Assembly (NCBI GenBank): GCA_001768515.1
Contig: MEOA01000032.1
Span: forward strand, 1-56,145
Direction: 5' to 3'
From: Bacteroidetes bacterium GWE2_42_24
GTDB lineage: Bacteria > Bacteroidota > Bacteroidia > Bacteroidales > TTA-H9
DNA: 56,145 nucleotides
Position 1 is the first letter of the stretch, and every line of letters starts with the position of its first letter. Both the position numbers and the translations under genes were made by a program. Shown one piece after another: positions 35,245 through 44,585 of the stretch. The notes under the pieces are model-generated. The model made no database searches. It worked only from the letters and a program-made list of their open reading frames with translations, and was not told the origin of the DNA.

Positions 35245-36246
35245 ATGAACTTACTTGAAAGCATCAGGGCTAACGCCCGACTTCAGGGAAAGACCATCGT
35301 CTTACCTGAAGGAACCGAAGACCGCACCTTAAAAGCCGTAGAAATAATTCTGACTGAAGGACTTGCCAGGATAATCCTATTAGGCGACCCCAACGAAATC
35401 ACCCGTAAAGCCAACGAATTTGGCCTGAAAAAGCTAAGTGAAGCCCGGATCATCGATCCCAAAAACAATGACCGGATAGACTTCTTCACCGATATGCTAT
35501 TTGAGATCAGGAAAAGTAAAGGGCTGACAAGAGAGAAAGCCCGCGAACTTGTTCAGGACCCCTTGTATCTGGGAACCCTCTTAATTAAAAACGGTGATGC
35601 CGACGGAGAAGTTGCAGGTGCCATCAACGCTACAGGTGATGTACTTCGCCCCGCTTTCCAGATAGTCAAAACCTTACCCGGTGTTAGTGTGGTCTCTGGT
35701 GCATTCATCATGATCATGAAAGACAAGAAATGGGGCGACAATGGCATAATGGTATTTGCCGATTGTGCCGTTCACCCTAATCCTACTGCTGAGGAACTTG
35801 CCCAGATTGCTGTTGTAACTGCTAAAACCACCAAAGCAATCGCGAAAATGGAACCACGCGTAGCCATGCTCAGCTTTTCAACAAAGGGAAGCGCCAAACA
35901 CGAAATGGTCGACAAAGTGGTTATGGCCACCAAACTGGCAAAAGAAATGGCCCCCGACCTGCTTATCGATGGCGAGATGCAGGCTGATGCTGCTATTGTT
36001 GAGGCAATTGGCCAGATGAAAGCACCAGGCAGCCCTGTTGCCGGTAAAGCCAATGTACTGGTATTTCCCACCCTCGAAGTTGGCAACATAGCCTACAAAC
36101 TGGTTCAGCGCCTGGCAGGTGCCGAAGCAGTAGGACCAGTTCTTCAGGGAATGGCTGCTCCTATCAATGACCTGTCGCGTGGCTGCTCGGTAGACGACAT
36201 TGTAAACCTGGTTGCCATCACAGCCAATCAGGCCGCAGGACAATAG
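35245..36246 (+). CDS. pta: Phosphate acetyltransferase
   Basis: A 333-residue enzyme of the short PTA_PTB type: acetyl-CoA plus phosphate gives acetyl phosphate and CoA in the cytoplasm. The sequence shows the usual order: GKTIVLPEGTEDRTLKAVE start, ILLGDPNEI, an ATGDVLRPAFQIVKT stretch, AFIMIMKDKKWG, ADCAVHPNPTAEELA, and the C-terminal NVLVFPTLEVGNIAYKLVQR with GPVLQGMAAPINDLSRG. The N-terminal DRTGG regulatory domain of the long form is absent. It stands 150 bp before ackA, and both act in the acetate/ATP pathway, so they are probably one transcript. Confidence 0.95.
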   Translation: MNLLESIRANARLQGKTIVLPEGTEDRTLKAVEIILTEGLARIILLGDPNEITRKANEFGLKKLSEARIIDPKNNDRIDFFTDMLFEIRKSKGLTREKARELVQDPLYLGTLLIKNGDADGEVAGAINATGDVLRPAFQIVKTLPGVSVVSGAFIMIMKDKKWGDNGIMVFADCAVHPNPTAEELAQIAVVTAKTTKAIAKMEPRVAMLSFSTKGSAKHEMVDKVVMATKLAKEMAPDLLIDGEMQADAAIVEAIGQMKAPGSPVAGKANVLVFPTLEVGNIAYKLVQRLAGAEAVGPVLQGMAAPINDLSRGCSVDDIVNLVAITANQAAGQ

Positions 36247-36396
36247 ACTCTGACAAAAACCATTAAAGCTCTATTAAATAAATACTCTTGATAACAGCGC
36301 ATGGCTGGTTTTAACAACACCAGGCATTCTAGTTATATTTCCTTTAAATAAGACATCAATTTAATCGCACTTTCAATTCAATAAATCAATCAATCA

Positions 36397-37599
36397 ATGA
36401 AAATTCTGGTTCTGAACTGTGGAAGTTCATCCATTAAATATCAGCTTTTTAACATGAATGGTGAATCAACTGTTCTTGCCAAAGGGCTGGTCGAAAAAAT
36501 AGGTCTTCCCCAGGGAATCCTTACCCACAAAACTGAAGGTCATGCTGACTTCTGTCTCGAGCAACCCATCGAAAATCATCAGACAGGTATTAACCTGATC
36601 ATCGAAGCCTTAACCCATCCTGACCATGGTGTGATCAAACAAGTCTCGGAAATTGAAGCCGTTGGTCACCGCGTAGCGCATGGCGGAGAGAAATTCAACA
36701 GCAGCGCTCTGGTAACTCCCGAGGTTATAAGCGACATCGAGAAGTGTATTGAACTAGCCCCTTTACACAATCCCGCCAACCTGAAAGGGATCACCTCTAT
36801 CGAAGCTTTGCTGCCCGGCATTCCACAGGTAGCCGCCTTCGACACCTCCTTTCACCAGACCCTGCCTGAACATGCATACATCTATGGCATCCCTTATTAT
36901 TACTATGAAAAATACAGGATTCGTAAATATGGTTTTCATGGCACCAGTCACAAATATGTTGCAAACAAAGCCTGTGAAGAATTAGGCTGGAACATTGAAG
37001 AGAAAAAAATCGTATCGTGCCATCTGGGAAATGGTGCTTCTGTCGCAGCCATTGATCATGGGAAATCGGTTGAGACATCGATGGGCTTCACGCCGGTAGA
37101 AGGTCTTCTGATGGGAACCCGTTCAGGTGACCTTGACCTTGGTGTTCTCTTGTTTCTTATGGAAAAAGAGAATATGTGCTGCTCCGAACTAAACGATCTG
37201 ATCAACAAAAAAAGCGGTATGCTTGGCGTTACTGGTGTGTCATCAGATATGCGCGACATTGCCAAAGCTGCAAATGAAGGAAACCACAGAGCCGAGCTGG
37301 CACTGAAGATGTTTGCCTATACCGTCAGAAAATACATCGGTGCCTATATTGCTGTGATGAATGGTATCGATCTGTTGATTTTCACGGGCGGTATCGGCGA
37401 AAACGATTGTGACACCAGACAACGAATCTGCGAAAACCTTGACTATCTCGGCATCAGGTTTGACCCTAAACTAAATGATAGGCTTCGTGGCCGCGATGCT
37501 TTCATCTCCACCTCCGATTCGCCTGTGAAGGCTATGGTGGTGACGACAAACGAAGAACTGGTGATAGCCAACGATACCTATACCATCGTCAATAAATAA
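36397..37599 (+). CDS. ackA: Acetate kinase
   Basis: A 400-residue enzyme of normal length. It makes ATP and acetate from acetyl phosphate and ADP. Hallmarks are present: KILVLNCGSSSIKYQLF start, GHRVAHGGEKF, AFDTSFHQTLPEHAY, RKYGFHGTSHKYV (catalytic His region), CHLGNGASVAAIDHGKSVETSMG, GTRSGDLDLG and FTGGIGEN. It works with Pta to drain acetyl-CoA, typical for a fermentative Bacteroidota. It ends at a strong bidirectional terminator shared with the convergent Nudix gene. Confidence 0.97.
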   Translation: MKILVLNCGSSSIKYQLFNMNGESTVLAKGLVEKIGLPQGILTHKTEGHADFCLEQPIENHQTGINLIIEALTHPDHGVIKQVSEIEAVGHRVAHGGEKFNSSALVTPEVISDIEKCIELAPLHNPANLKGITSIEALLPGIPQVAAFDTSFHQTLPEHAYIYGIPYYYYEKYRIRKYGFHGTSHKYVANKACEELGWNIEEKKIVSCHLGNGASVAAIDHGKSVETSMGFTPVEGLLMGTRSGDLDLGVLLFLMEKENMCCSELNDLINKKSGMLGVTGVSSDMRDIAKAANEGNHRAELALKMFAYTVRKYIGAYIAVMNGIDLLIFTGGIGENDCDTRQRICENLDYLGIRFDPKLNDRLRGRDAFISTSDSPVKAMVVTTNEELVIANDTYTIVNK

Positions 37600-37613
37600 C
37601 CACCTTATCTAAT

Positions 37614-37645
37614 AAAAAAGGCAGCCTGGAAGGGCTGCCTTTTTT
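37614..37645. terminator. Bidirectional terminator between ackA and the Nudix gene
   Basis: AAAAAAGGCAGCC pairs with GGCTGCCTTTTTT, so there is a T tract on either strand. It serves ackA (plus) and the Nudix gene (minus). Confidence 0.92.
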
Positions 37646-38114
37646 ATACCTCCGGACAAAAAACATCCCCATGTTTTCTAATTGATTCAAGAAAAACAGG
37701 CTGAATATCAGGATAAGTCAGATTGTCGGGCAAGTCATCAAACAAGCGTACTTCATCTGTTTCAAACTCATCCGGGGCTATCCGTTCGTATACTTGTGCA
37801 GTAAAAAGCCTGCCATAAGTAATGGTGCCATTCAACATGACCGAATAATCGGCAAATGCTTTCAGCTCAAACCTTACCGCCCCGGTCTCTTCTTTCAATT
37901 CCCTGACCGCCGAATCATCTATGATCTCACCAGGTTCACGATGCCCTCCGGGTATCTCCCATGTAGAACGGCCATTCGTTCTTACCAATAAAAGCTTTTC
38001 AGCTTCGAATGCACAGATAACAGCGTATTTATACACATGATTATCAACACTATTTATTGGATACAGCACTACTCTCAAATCATTCATCATTTTAATATAA
38101 CGAGACTTAAACAT
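37644..38114 (-). CDS. Nudix hydrolase
   Basis: About 156 residues from ATG 38114 (MFKSRYIKMM); ATG 38090 (MMNDLRV) is a possible shorter start. The complete Nudix box is GHREPGEIIDDSAVRELKEE followed by TGA, i.e. G-x5-E-x7-R-E-U-x-E-E-x-G-U, with the metal-binding glutamates. It hydrolyses a nucleoside diphosphate linked to another group. The N-terminal strand KYAVICAFEAEKLLLVRTNGR is of the MutT/ADP-ribose pyrophosphatase kind. The substrate cannot be told. Confidence 0.9.
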   Translation of the reverse strand: MFKSRYIKMMNDLRVVLYPINSVDNHVYKYAVICAFEAEKLLLVRTNGRSTWEIPGGHREPGEIIDDSAVRELKEETGAVRFELKAFADYSVMLNGTITYGRLFTAQVYERIAPDEFETDEVRLFDDLPDNLTYPDIQPVFLESIRKHGDVFCPEV

Positions 38115-38129
38115 TTTTAAAGAATATGC

Positions 38130-38137
38130 TATCTTTG
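38130..38137 (+). promoter_or_regulatory. Promoter -7 box for the 38161 membrane gene
   Basis: TATCTTTG fits TAnnTTTG and stands 24 bp before ATG 38161, so the transcript has a very short leader. Confidence 0.6.
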
Positions 38138-38145
38138 ACCCCAAC

Positions 38146-38153
38146 CAAAATTA
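38146..38153 (-). promoter_or_regulatory. Promoter -7 box for the Nudix gene
   Basis: The minus strand reads TAATTTTG, matching TAnnTTTG, 32 bp before ATG 38114. It is interleaved with the divergent box at 38130, so the two promoters probably interfere. Confidence 0.5.
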
Positions 38154-38160
38154 CAATATT

Positions 38161-38508
38161 ATGTTTTCCTACCGAATTATGTTTCTCCTCGCCATACTCG
38201 TTGCGGTCGCCGGGGAAACTCTTATGCTTCTGATCATCAGCAAATGGGCAAAATTTGAAACACGTCCTCTTTACATACTCCTCCTGGCAGGATCCATTCC
38301 ATCGATAGCTTCGCTACCATGGATATGGTACATCATGCCGGAATTTTTCGCAATGACAACCCTTAACGTAATCATAGCCGAAATTATCGTGATGTTTTGT
38401 GAAGCACTACTGATTCAACTAATAACAAATTACAAGTACAGCCAGTCACTCGTTCTGGCCTTTGCCATGAATCTGTTGTCCTACATTCTTGGGATCCTGT
38501 TCTTTTAA
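38161..38508 (+). CDS. Small integral membrane protein, unknown
   Basis: A 115-residue protein with four hydrophobic helices: about 5-27 (IMFLLAILVAVAGETLMLLI), 38-58, 66-90 and 93-114 (LVLAFAMNLLSYILGILFF). Charges are few. I do not recognise a family. It has its own close promoter box and no operon partner downstream. It may be an inner-membrane chaperone or a minor transporter. Confidence 0.7.
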   Translation: MFSYRIMFLLAILVAVAGETLMLLIISKWAKFETRPLYILLLAGSIPSIASLPWIWYIMPEFFAMTTLNVIIAEIIVMFCEALLIQLITNYKYSQSLVLAFAMNLLSYILGILFF

Positions 38509-38837
38509 TGAGGTACTTCTTAAGACTGTTATATTTCAGCAAAAACCACCTTTAACATATACTTATTGTAAAGAGCGAATTATCTATCCAAAAAACTTTC
38601 AACCATCAATCGCTCTGTAGCTTCATGATCCAGCTTCTTTTCAACAACTCAGGCATCACGCGCCAGCCATAATAAATCTAAACCACCTCAACTAAATGAA
38701 CAAAGTTTTATTATTAGTCGGTGTCTCGATTTTGCGAGTGCAATAGCGTATATAGGACAAGTGAATATCAGGGGTACAACAGAGGCTACTTCCATCATAA
38801 CATGCTAATGTACTAAATTCCAGTGTAGTAAGATTCC
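38509..38837. other. Gene-free region
   Basis: About 330 bp between the small membrane gene and the convergent ChaN-like gene. I see no gene, promoter box or strong hairpin. Confidence 0.5.
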
Positions 38838-39698
38838 TTATTGGCTTGTTGTCATTCGCTCCGGCAAAGCCAGTATAAAAGTAGCCTTACCCTGCAGAGT
38901 ATCCGGCAATACTTCAGGGTCGGGGACACTGACAGAAGAGATAGTAACAATCTTAAGCCCTGGCCGCCATTGATTAAGGTACCAGACAATGCCTTCAAAA
39001 TCATCGGAGTGGTATGTACCGTTGAAATGAATGAATCGCTGCCCCGGCTTGAGATTCTGAAGTATTGACCACGCCATGGTTGCGTCTTTTAGAGCCTGAG
39101 CCTTTGGAAGGTTTGGATTCGTATGTTCAGGCCCCATGAGTGTTTGCATGTCCTTGTAGCTCTTCAGACCTGAGTCATAAGGAACAGGAAGAGGCGCTAA
39201 AAAAGCTCTGGCTGCTGGAGAGAGCGAATCAAGGGTTTCAAATCCTTTCATATTTACCATTGCAGCATAACGCCGGGGAACATTCGTTGCCACAAAATTT
39301 AGTTCCTTCTCAACAGCAAATGCCAGTAATGGCTTATAATCCGTCTTATAATTCGGCCAGAGTTTCGCTTCATTCTCAAAATCTTTCATCCTGATCTTGC
39401 CTGCCATCAGTTCACTCATCAATAATTGGTTATCGGTCTCAAACATCTCGGCCCCCAATACCAGATTTGTCTCCGCAACTTCGAAAATATCGCGGGTAAG
39501 TTCCAATTGAAGCCAGTGGCAAACCGGATTGTTGTGTAATTCCCCAAAGAGGATTACATCTGCACTAGCGGCAGCCTGCATCATTTCAGTGTATTTCAAT
39601 GGTTTACCATCTGAACTAAAAAATTGATAGGCGGGTTTATCAACGGTGAAAGCCATAAGCAGGGTGGCAAAGAGCACCAGCAGGTTTCGGTTTTTCAT
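38838..39698 (-). CDS. ChaN-like haem-binding exported protein
   Basis: A 286-residue protein with a signal peptide (MKNRNLLVLFATLLMAFTV). The Cofac_haem_bdg family pattern is visible: DVILFGELHNNPVCHWLQ (GELH), LGAEMFETDNQ, VATNVPRRYAAMV and HFNGTYHSDDFEGIVWYL with the late His pair. Members bind haem or act in iron-regulated uptake on the envelope. No lipobox is seen, so it is probably periplasmic. Neighbours give no iron-regulated context, so the exact role is open. Confidence 0.85.
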   Translation of the reverse strand: MKNRNLLVLFATLLMAFTVDKPAYQFFSSDGKPLKYTEMMQAAASADVILFGELHNNPVCHWLQLELTRDIFEVAETNLVLGAEMFETDNQLLMSELMAGKIRMKDFENEAKLWPNYKTDYKPLLAFAVEKELNFVATNVPRRYAAMVNMKGFETLDSLSPAARAFLAPLPVPYDSGLKSYKDMQTLMGPEHTNPNLPKAQALKDATMAWSILQNLKPGQRFIHFNGTYHSDDFEGIVWYLNQWRPGLKIVTISSVSVPDPEVLPDTLQGKATFILALPERMTTSQ

Positions 39699-39812
39699 TT
39701 ATAGCGGTGTATTAATATTTCGGAAGTTCAGGGGAACAATAACGCTAAACTGGCGAGGATGTTCGATCCGGTAATTAATGTTACCTTTACGCAAGAATTT
39801 AAATTCCTCAAT

Positions 39813-40016
39813 ATGAACACCTACGAATATAAATTTGTGCGCATTCCGTTGAACTTCTGGACCCGTAAACCAAAGGAGGACTACCAGGCTATTGTCCAGC
39901 AGCATGCAGCTAAAGGTTGGCGCTTGGTTCAGATACTGGCTCCCGGCACAGGACATCACGGTAAATCAGAATTTTACGAACTCATCTTCGAACAAAGCAG
40001 AAATCTTAACGGATGA
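39813..40016 (+). CDS. DUF4177-like small protein
   Basis: 67 residues from ATG 39813 (MNTYEYKFVRIPLNFW); an upstream start would add a poor N-terminus. The order YEYKFVRI, DYQAIVQQHAAKGWRLVQI, then HGKSEFYELIFEQ matches the DUF4177 layout: a strand, a helix with A-x-x-GW-x-L-V, and a last strand. The function of that family is unknown. It stands 37 bp before the GH97 gene on the same strand. Confidence 0.75.
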   Translation: MNTYEYKFVRIPLNFWTRKPKEDYQAIVQQHAAKGWRLVQILAPGTGHHGKSEFYELIFEQSRNLNG

Positions 40017-40053
40017 TGAACCCATCTGACCATAATAATAAACTCATCGAATT

Positions 40054-42039
40054 ATGAAATCAATGTGTTTTCTCAGTAAGCCTGTCGTAAAATGGCTGAT
40101 CGCTGCAAAACTCATCGTTAAAGTTGTACTCGTCTGGCTCTTTGTCCAGAGCGATCTCTGGGGGCAAAACGTTGTAACATCGCCCGATAAAAAACTAATT
40201 GTAGCAGTGTCGGTAACCGATTCAGTCAATCTGGATGTGTCATTCAGCCAGAAACAGGTCAATTCATTGAAAATATGGTTCAGATCAAACAACAAAGAAT
40301 TAACCCACGATCTTTCACCCCGGAAGTCCACCATCAGTGCAGTGAACGACACCCTGGTTCCCGTTGTTTCAGGAAGGCGTAGCCGCATTCCCGATGTTTA
40401 CAACGAAATGGACTGGCCTCTGAGTCGTGAGTTCGGTATTTGTGTACGCGTCTACAACGACGGATGGGGTTATCGTCTCTATACAAAATTCAAAGAAGAA
40501 CAAAACATTAACGATGAAGGCTTCTGTCTGAAGGCCCAACCGGGCGATTCGGCATGGTTTCCTGAGGAAACAAGCTACCTGAGTCATTCTGAGCGGCTAT
40601 ATCCTCATTTGGCAATAAACCAAATAGCTAAAGGAAGATTCTGCAGCCTCCCTGCCCTGATTCACGGACAAGGGATCTATACAGCGGTTTCAGAAGCCTG
40701 GATTGAGAATTTCCCAGGACTGTATATACAAGGACTTGGTAATAACGGTTTCTCAACATCACATCCACCCTACCCGTTGGTTGAAAAAGCAAAAAATGAC
40801 CGTACCATCGTTGTCGCAGAAGCAGCACCATACATTGCAACAACAATCGGAACAAGGTCATTCCCGTGGCGGGTGTTTGGCATCACAGCCAATCCCGGTG
40901 ATTTGATTGGAAGCGACCTTGTTTACAGGTTTGGGCCTCCCCTTCGGCTCAGCCATACCGATTGGATCAAGCCTGGCCGTGTAGCATGGGACTGGTGGAA
41001 CGACAACAATATCAGTGGCGTTCCATTCAGGGCAGGCATCAACACCGACACCTACAAATACTATATTGATTTTGCCTCGGAATTCGGAATTGAATACATC
41101 ATTCTGGACGAGGGATGGAGCAATCCTTCCGACCTGTCCGATATTAACCGGGAGATGGATATGGAAGCCCTGTTTAGCTATGCAAAAGAGAAAAAGGTCG
41201 GCATCATTCTGTGGGTCCTCTTCAACACACTTGACCGCCAACTCGGGGTAGCTCTCGATCAATTTCAAAAATGGGGCGCTGCCGGCATCAAGGTCGACTT
41301 CATGCAGCGCGACGATCAGAAGATGGTGGAATACTACTGGAAAATTGCACGTGAGGCAGCCAGCAGAAAACTTCTTGTCGATTTCCACGGGAGCTACAAA
41401 CCCGATGGAATCAGGAGAGCATTTCCCAATGTACTTACACGCGAAGGAGTGAAAGGCCTCGAAAACGACAAATGGGGCAAAGATATCACGCCATCACATG
41501 ATCTGATTCTGCCGTTTACCCGTCAGTTTGCCGGGCCGATGGACTACACTCCCGGTGCCATGATCAATGCCACCGAAAAAGGCTTTTCCCCAGTATGGTC
41601 AAAACCCATGAGTCAGGGTACCCGATGCCACCAGCTGGCTTTGTATGTGATCTATGAAAGTCCGTTGCAGATGCTTGCCGACAACCCTACCCATTATCGG
41701 AATGAACCTGAAACCATGAAATTTCTGCGCGATGTACCCGTCACCTGGGATGAGACAAAGGTGCAGGAAGCAAAACCAGGTAAGAAGCTGATCATGATGC
41801 GACGTAAAGGCGATTCATGGTATGTGGGAGCACTCACCGACTGGAAACCAGCCGATATTCTCTTTAACATCCCCGGAACCGGAGAATGGTTAGCAGAAAT
41901 CTGGCAGGATGGTACAAATGCCGACCGAAATGCAGTTGATTTCACATATAAGACAGAATTAGTGAAGTCTGGAACAATTTTTAATGCACATCTTGCTTCC
42001 GGCGGAGGATTTGTGATGAAATTATCAAGAAAAAAATAA
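40054..42039 (+). CDS. Glycoside hydrolase family 97, retaining alpha-galactosidase type
   Basis: A 661-residue exported enzyme with a signal peptide ending near LWGQ. The N-terminal beta-sandwich (VVTSPDKKLIVAVSVTD) and the (beta/alpha)8 barrel follow as in GH97. The strand GIKVDFMQRDD carries Asp415, and Glu470 in VKGLEND lies 55 residues later. These match in place the nucleophile and acid/base of the known retaining BtGH97b alpha-galactosidase. The inverting SusB type lacks this Asp. ILDEGWSNP and FHGSYKPDG support the family. It probably releases alpha-galactose in the periplasm and may act with the GalM and GH127 genes nearby. Confidence 0.9.
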   Translation: MKSMCFLSKPVVKWLIAAKLIVKVVLVWLFVQSDLWGQNVVTSPDKKLIVAVSVTDSVNLDVSFSQKQVNSLKIWFRSNNKELTHDLSPRKSTISAVNDTLVPVVSGRRSRIPDVYNEMDWPLSREFGICVRVYNDGWGYRLYTKFKEEQNINDEGFCLKAQPGDSAWFPEETSYLSHSERLYPHLAINQIAKGRFCSLPALIHGQGIYTAVSEAWIENFPGLYIQGLGNNGFSTSHPPYPLVEKAKNDRTIVVAEAAPYIATTIGTRSFPWRVFGITANPGDLIGSDLVYRFGPPLRLSHTDWIKPGRVAWDWWNDNNISGVPFRAGINTDTYKYYIDFASEFGIEYIILDEGWSNPSDLSDINREMDMEALFSYAKEKKVGIILWVLFNTLDRQLGVALDQFQKWGAAGIKVDFMQRDDQKMVEYYWKIAREAASRKLLVDFHGSYKPDGIRRAFPNVLTREGVKGLENDKWGKDITPSHDLILPFTRQFAGPMDYTPGAMINATEKGFSPVWSKPMSQGTRCHQLALYVIYESPLQMLADNPTHYRNEPETMKFLRDVPVTWDETKVQEAKPGKKLIMMRRKGDSWYVGALTDWKPADILFNIPGTGEWLAEIWQDGTNADRNAVDFTYKTELVKSGTIFNAHLASGGGFVMKLSRKK

Positions 42040-42411
42040 TCAGCCATATTTTATCTTAAAACACTATCAAACACTTATTTAGCAATAAAAAATCACTATT
42101 AACAGCATTTTCAGGCATTTAAAAAGTAAGAAAAAAGGTCAGAATAAAGTTTTTTTTCATAAAAAAGGTCGTAAAATGTCAGAAAGAGTAAGTTATGATG
42201 TATCTTTGCAATGTTTTTGATCCGATACTGTTTTCTCAATCACTTCCAACGCGGGTGTTTGTCTAAAAAAGTCAAGGTTCCCAAAACGATAAATTAAACA
42301 CCCGGTTTCAATTGTTTTATCCAGTTAGTCCAGGTTTATTTCCCAAATTACAGAAAACTACATTCGTAGCTTTATAATTCCTTTTTTCATTCACTAACAC
42401 GTTTTTTTATC
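42040..42411. other. Leader and promoter region of the RRM gene
   Basis: AT-rich. A TATCTTTG -7 box is at 42201-42208 and is followed by a leader of about 200 bases, rich in T and without an ORF, up to ATG 42412. I see no known riboswitch. Confidence 0.6.
42201..42208 (+). promoter_or_regulatory. Promoter -7 box for the RRM gene
   Basis: TATCTTTG fits TAnnTTTG and is followed by GCAATG. The long distance to the gene (about 200 bp) suggests a regulated 5' UTR. Confidence 0.65.
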
Positions 42412-42777
42412 ATGAACATTTTTGTTGGAAGTCTTCCGTACAAGCTTGAAGAGTCAGACCTAAAAGAGTTTTTCGAAGCTTATGGCGAAGTATCAGCAGC
42501 TCGCATCATCACAGACAAATTCACTGGCCGTAGCAAAGGTTTCGGTTTTGTTGAAATGCCCGATGATGAAGCAGCTTTGAAAGCCATCGAAGAACTTAAC
42601 GGTGCAGAGGTTAACGGACGTTCAATCGTCGTTAACAAGTCGGAAGAACGTCGCGAAGGTGCCCCCAGAAGGACAACTCCAGGCGGCGGCGGCTTCAACC
42701 GCGGTGGTGACCGTGGTGGCGACCGTGGCGGATTCAACCGCGGCACTGGCAGCGGCGATCGCAGACCCCGTTACTAA
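42412..42777 (+). CDS. RRM RNA-binding protein with Gly-rich tail
   Basis: A 121-residue protein with one RNA recognition motif. RNP2 is at residues 3-8 (IFVGSL) and RNP1 at 42-49 (KGFGFVEM), with the usual beta-alpha-beta order. The tail from about 82 is rich in Gly, Arg and Asn (GGGGFNRGGDRGG), like the RGG tails of cold-induced RNA chaperones. The gene has a long leader and an intrinsic terminator 28 bp after its stop, so it is monocistronic. It probably binds mRNA or acts in cold adaptation; this is inference from the family. Confidence 0.95.
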   Translation: MNIFVGSLPYKLEESDLKEFFEAYGEVSAARIITDKFTGRSKGFGFVEMPDDEAALKAIEELNGAEVNGRSIVVNKSEERREGAPRRTTPGGGGFNRGGDRGGDRGGFNRGTGSGDRRPRY

Positions 42778-42804
42778 GCTTATAACCGTTTTTTCGGATA
42801 TATC

Positions 42805-42839
42805 AACGGACGCCCGGGAGGACGTCCGTTTTCTTTTTG
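42805..42839 (+). terminator. Rho-independent terminator of the RRM gene
   Basis: AACGGACG and CGTCCGTT pair around a 10-base loop, followed by TTCTTTTT. Confidence 0.85.
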
Positions 42840-42986
42840 TATTAAATCCCTGGCTATCCTTTCAATAAACAAGCCTTATAGCTCAACCAGTGCTATTACA
42901 ACTACTTATGGCTTCATGGTAACGCTCTGGTAATGATAAGCTCAGGGATTATCAGATTCATTGAAAACAATTTCAGCGGATTATAT

Positions 42987-44585
42987 CTAAATTACAACCT
43001 TGAATTTAACCTTCTTTCCACTTTGAAGTATCACATTAAACAGATACAGACCTCTGACATTCCGTTTAATACTAATTGAACATTCAGGACTACTGATTTC
43101 AGGCTGGTTATAAATACATCTTCCCAAGAGATCATAAACACTAACTGATTTTATCACTTCGAGGGCTTTTAAAACAATCTCATCATTAAAACATTGGTAT
43201 TGCAATGAAGGATCAGGCTCTGCTTCCGGTTCACCTACCCACATAAAATTGATATTTAAAGTATCTGAAGGAGTGGTTTCGCCACGAGTTGTAACTGCTG
43301 TTACGTAAGTCCACTCATCAACCACTGATTGTCCCGGCAAAATACAACTAGCATACTGGTTAATTGTATTCGTTTGGATTAATTCCTGATTAGTTTTCCA
43401 ATATGATCCCTCTTTTAAACATGACGTGTAAACATTATAACCCAAAAATTCAGCATCAACTGCTCGGGTATTTGTAAACAAATCAACCACCAGGTTGCCT
43501 CCAAATGGTTGCAGATACTCTTTATAGTAGTGATCATACTTCCAAAAGGGATAATAAAATGATGAAGAATCCGACGGCTCCTTGTTCATTGAAATAGGAA
43601 TGTTACGCATTATTACAATAACAGTTTTACCACCAACATCAGCACTATCAGAAAGAAATTTATAGATATACCAACCATCTGATGGAGCACCAATCAAATA
43701 ATCAGAGCTGTAAATCAAGTCAGAAGTCTCAAAATCATAAACATCTATAGAGCAGTATTCGCCCGGTGGTGCTAAATTGGGGCTGAAGCTTTTTACCCGT
43801 ACTGAGTGCAGGTAGCTGACCGGCGATGACGTTAAATCAAATACTACACAAAAGCCATCATCAATACTCACCCACCATTCATTTATAGAGTCGCAATCCA
43901 ACCAATTCCTCTTCATTTGAGTGAAAGAGCCACTGTCGTTCACCGGTCGGCAATATTCATCCCAGTTCACCTTATATTCAGGGCAACACATAATAAAATC
44001 CCACGTTATCCCTTTAACAGGAGGAAGTACTCGCACAATCTCTATATCATCAATTGACCAATAACTTACATGACCCGGGTTTTCACCAGAAAAATGAAAC
44101 CGTAGCCGAAAGTCATCATTATTCACGCAACTTAAATCGAGTGTCGTTTGTTTCCAGTTAAATGAAGTTGATCCATCGAAACTGTAAAGATTGATCCATT
44201 CATTTCCAACCTGAACATCAATTGAAAATTTTTGTGTTGAATCTGATACCTGTATCAAGAGCCTCTCATTAAAGGTCAAATGCAGATAAGGACATGAGAC
44301 TGTAGCAGCCGACAGATAGGGACTTAGCAAATAAGACTCGCAAAGCGAATCAAAAGCAAACCATTCAAATACAACGGAGTTACCGGTTCCTCCGGTAGCT
44401 GCATTCGTTGTCCACCGGTCTGTGCTTAATTGTTCACTCCATCCCGTCAGGGAAAAAGGAAAAGAGTCCCAGTTTTGAGCATATATCAAAGTGTCGCCTG
44501 GGCTTGTGGTTTGCGCTGCCATTTCACTCTGGTTTGCAAATAAAATAATCAAAACAATCGCTGAAATTGTTAGAAAATGGTTCAT
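42987..44585 (-). CDS. T9SS-sorted secreted protein with jelly-roll-like domain
   Basis: 532 residues from ATG 44585 (MNHFLTISAIVLI); upstream codons lack a good start. A signal peptide ends near MAAQ. Residues about 25-180 look like a MAM/jelly-roll domain (QNWDSFPFSLTGW, FEWFAFDSLCESYLLSP, FRLRFHFSGENPGHVSYWSIDDIEI), known to bind carbohydrate or protein. A central segment is unassigned. The Por sorting domain is at the end (VYDLLGRCIYNQPE, NVRGLYLFNVIL, then KFKVVI). It is exported through the type IX system and has no operon partner. The substrate is unknown. Confidence 0.85.
   Translation of the reverse strand: MNHFLTISAIVLIILFANQSEMAAQTTSPGDTLIYAQNWDSFPFSLTGWSEQLSTDRWTTNAATGGTGNSVVFEWFAFDSLCESYLLSPYLSAATVSCPYLHLTFNERLLIQVSDSTQKFSIDVQVGNEWINLYSFDGSTSFNWKQTTLDLSCVNNDDFRLRFHFSGENPGHVSYWSIDDIEIVRVLPPVKGITWDFIMCCPEYKVNWDEYCRPVNDSGSFTQMKRNWLDCDSINEWWVSIDDGFCVVFDLTSSPVSYLHSVRVKSFSPNLAPPGEYCSIDVYDFETSDLIYSSDYLIGAPSDGWYIYKFLSDSADVGGKTVIVIMRNIPISMNKEPSDSSSFYYPFWKYDHYYKEYLQPFGGNLVVDLFTNTRAVDAEFLGYNVYTSCLKEGSYWKTNQELIQTNTINQYASCILPGQSVVDEWTYVTAVTTRGETTPSDTLNINFMWVGEPEAEPDPSLQYQCFNDEIVLKALEVIKSVSVYDLLGRCIYNQPEISSPECSISIKRNVRGLYLFNVILQSGKKVKFKVVI

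Noticed and set aside
39699..39959. Minus-strand frame of 86 codons antisense to the DUF4177-like gene
   Set aside because: The plus-strand frame shows a real family pattern; the minus frame looks like a shadow.
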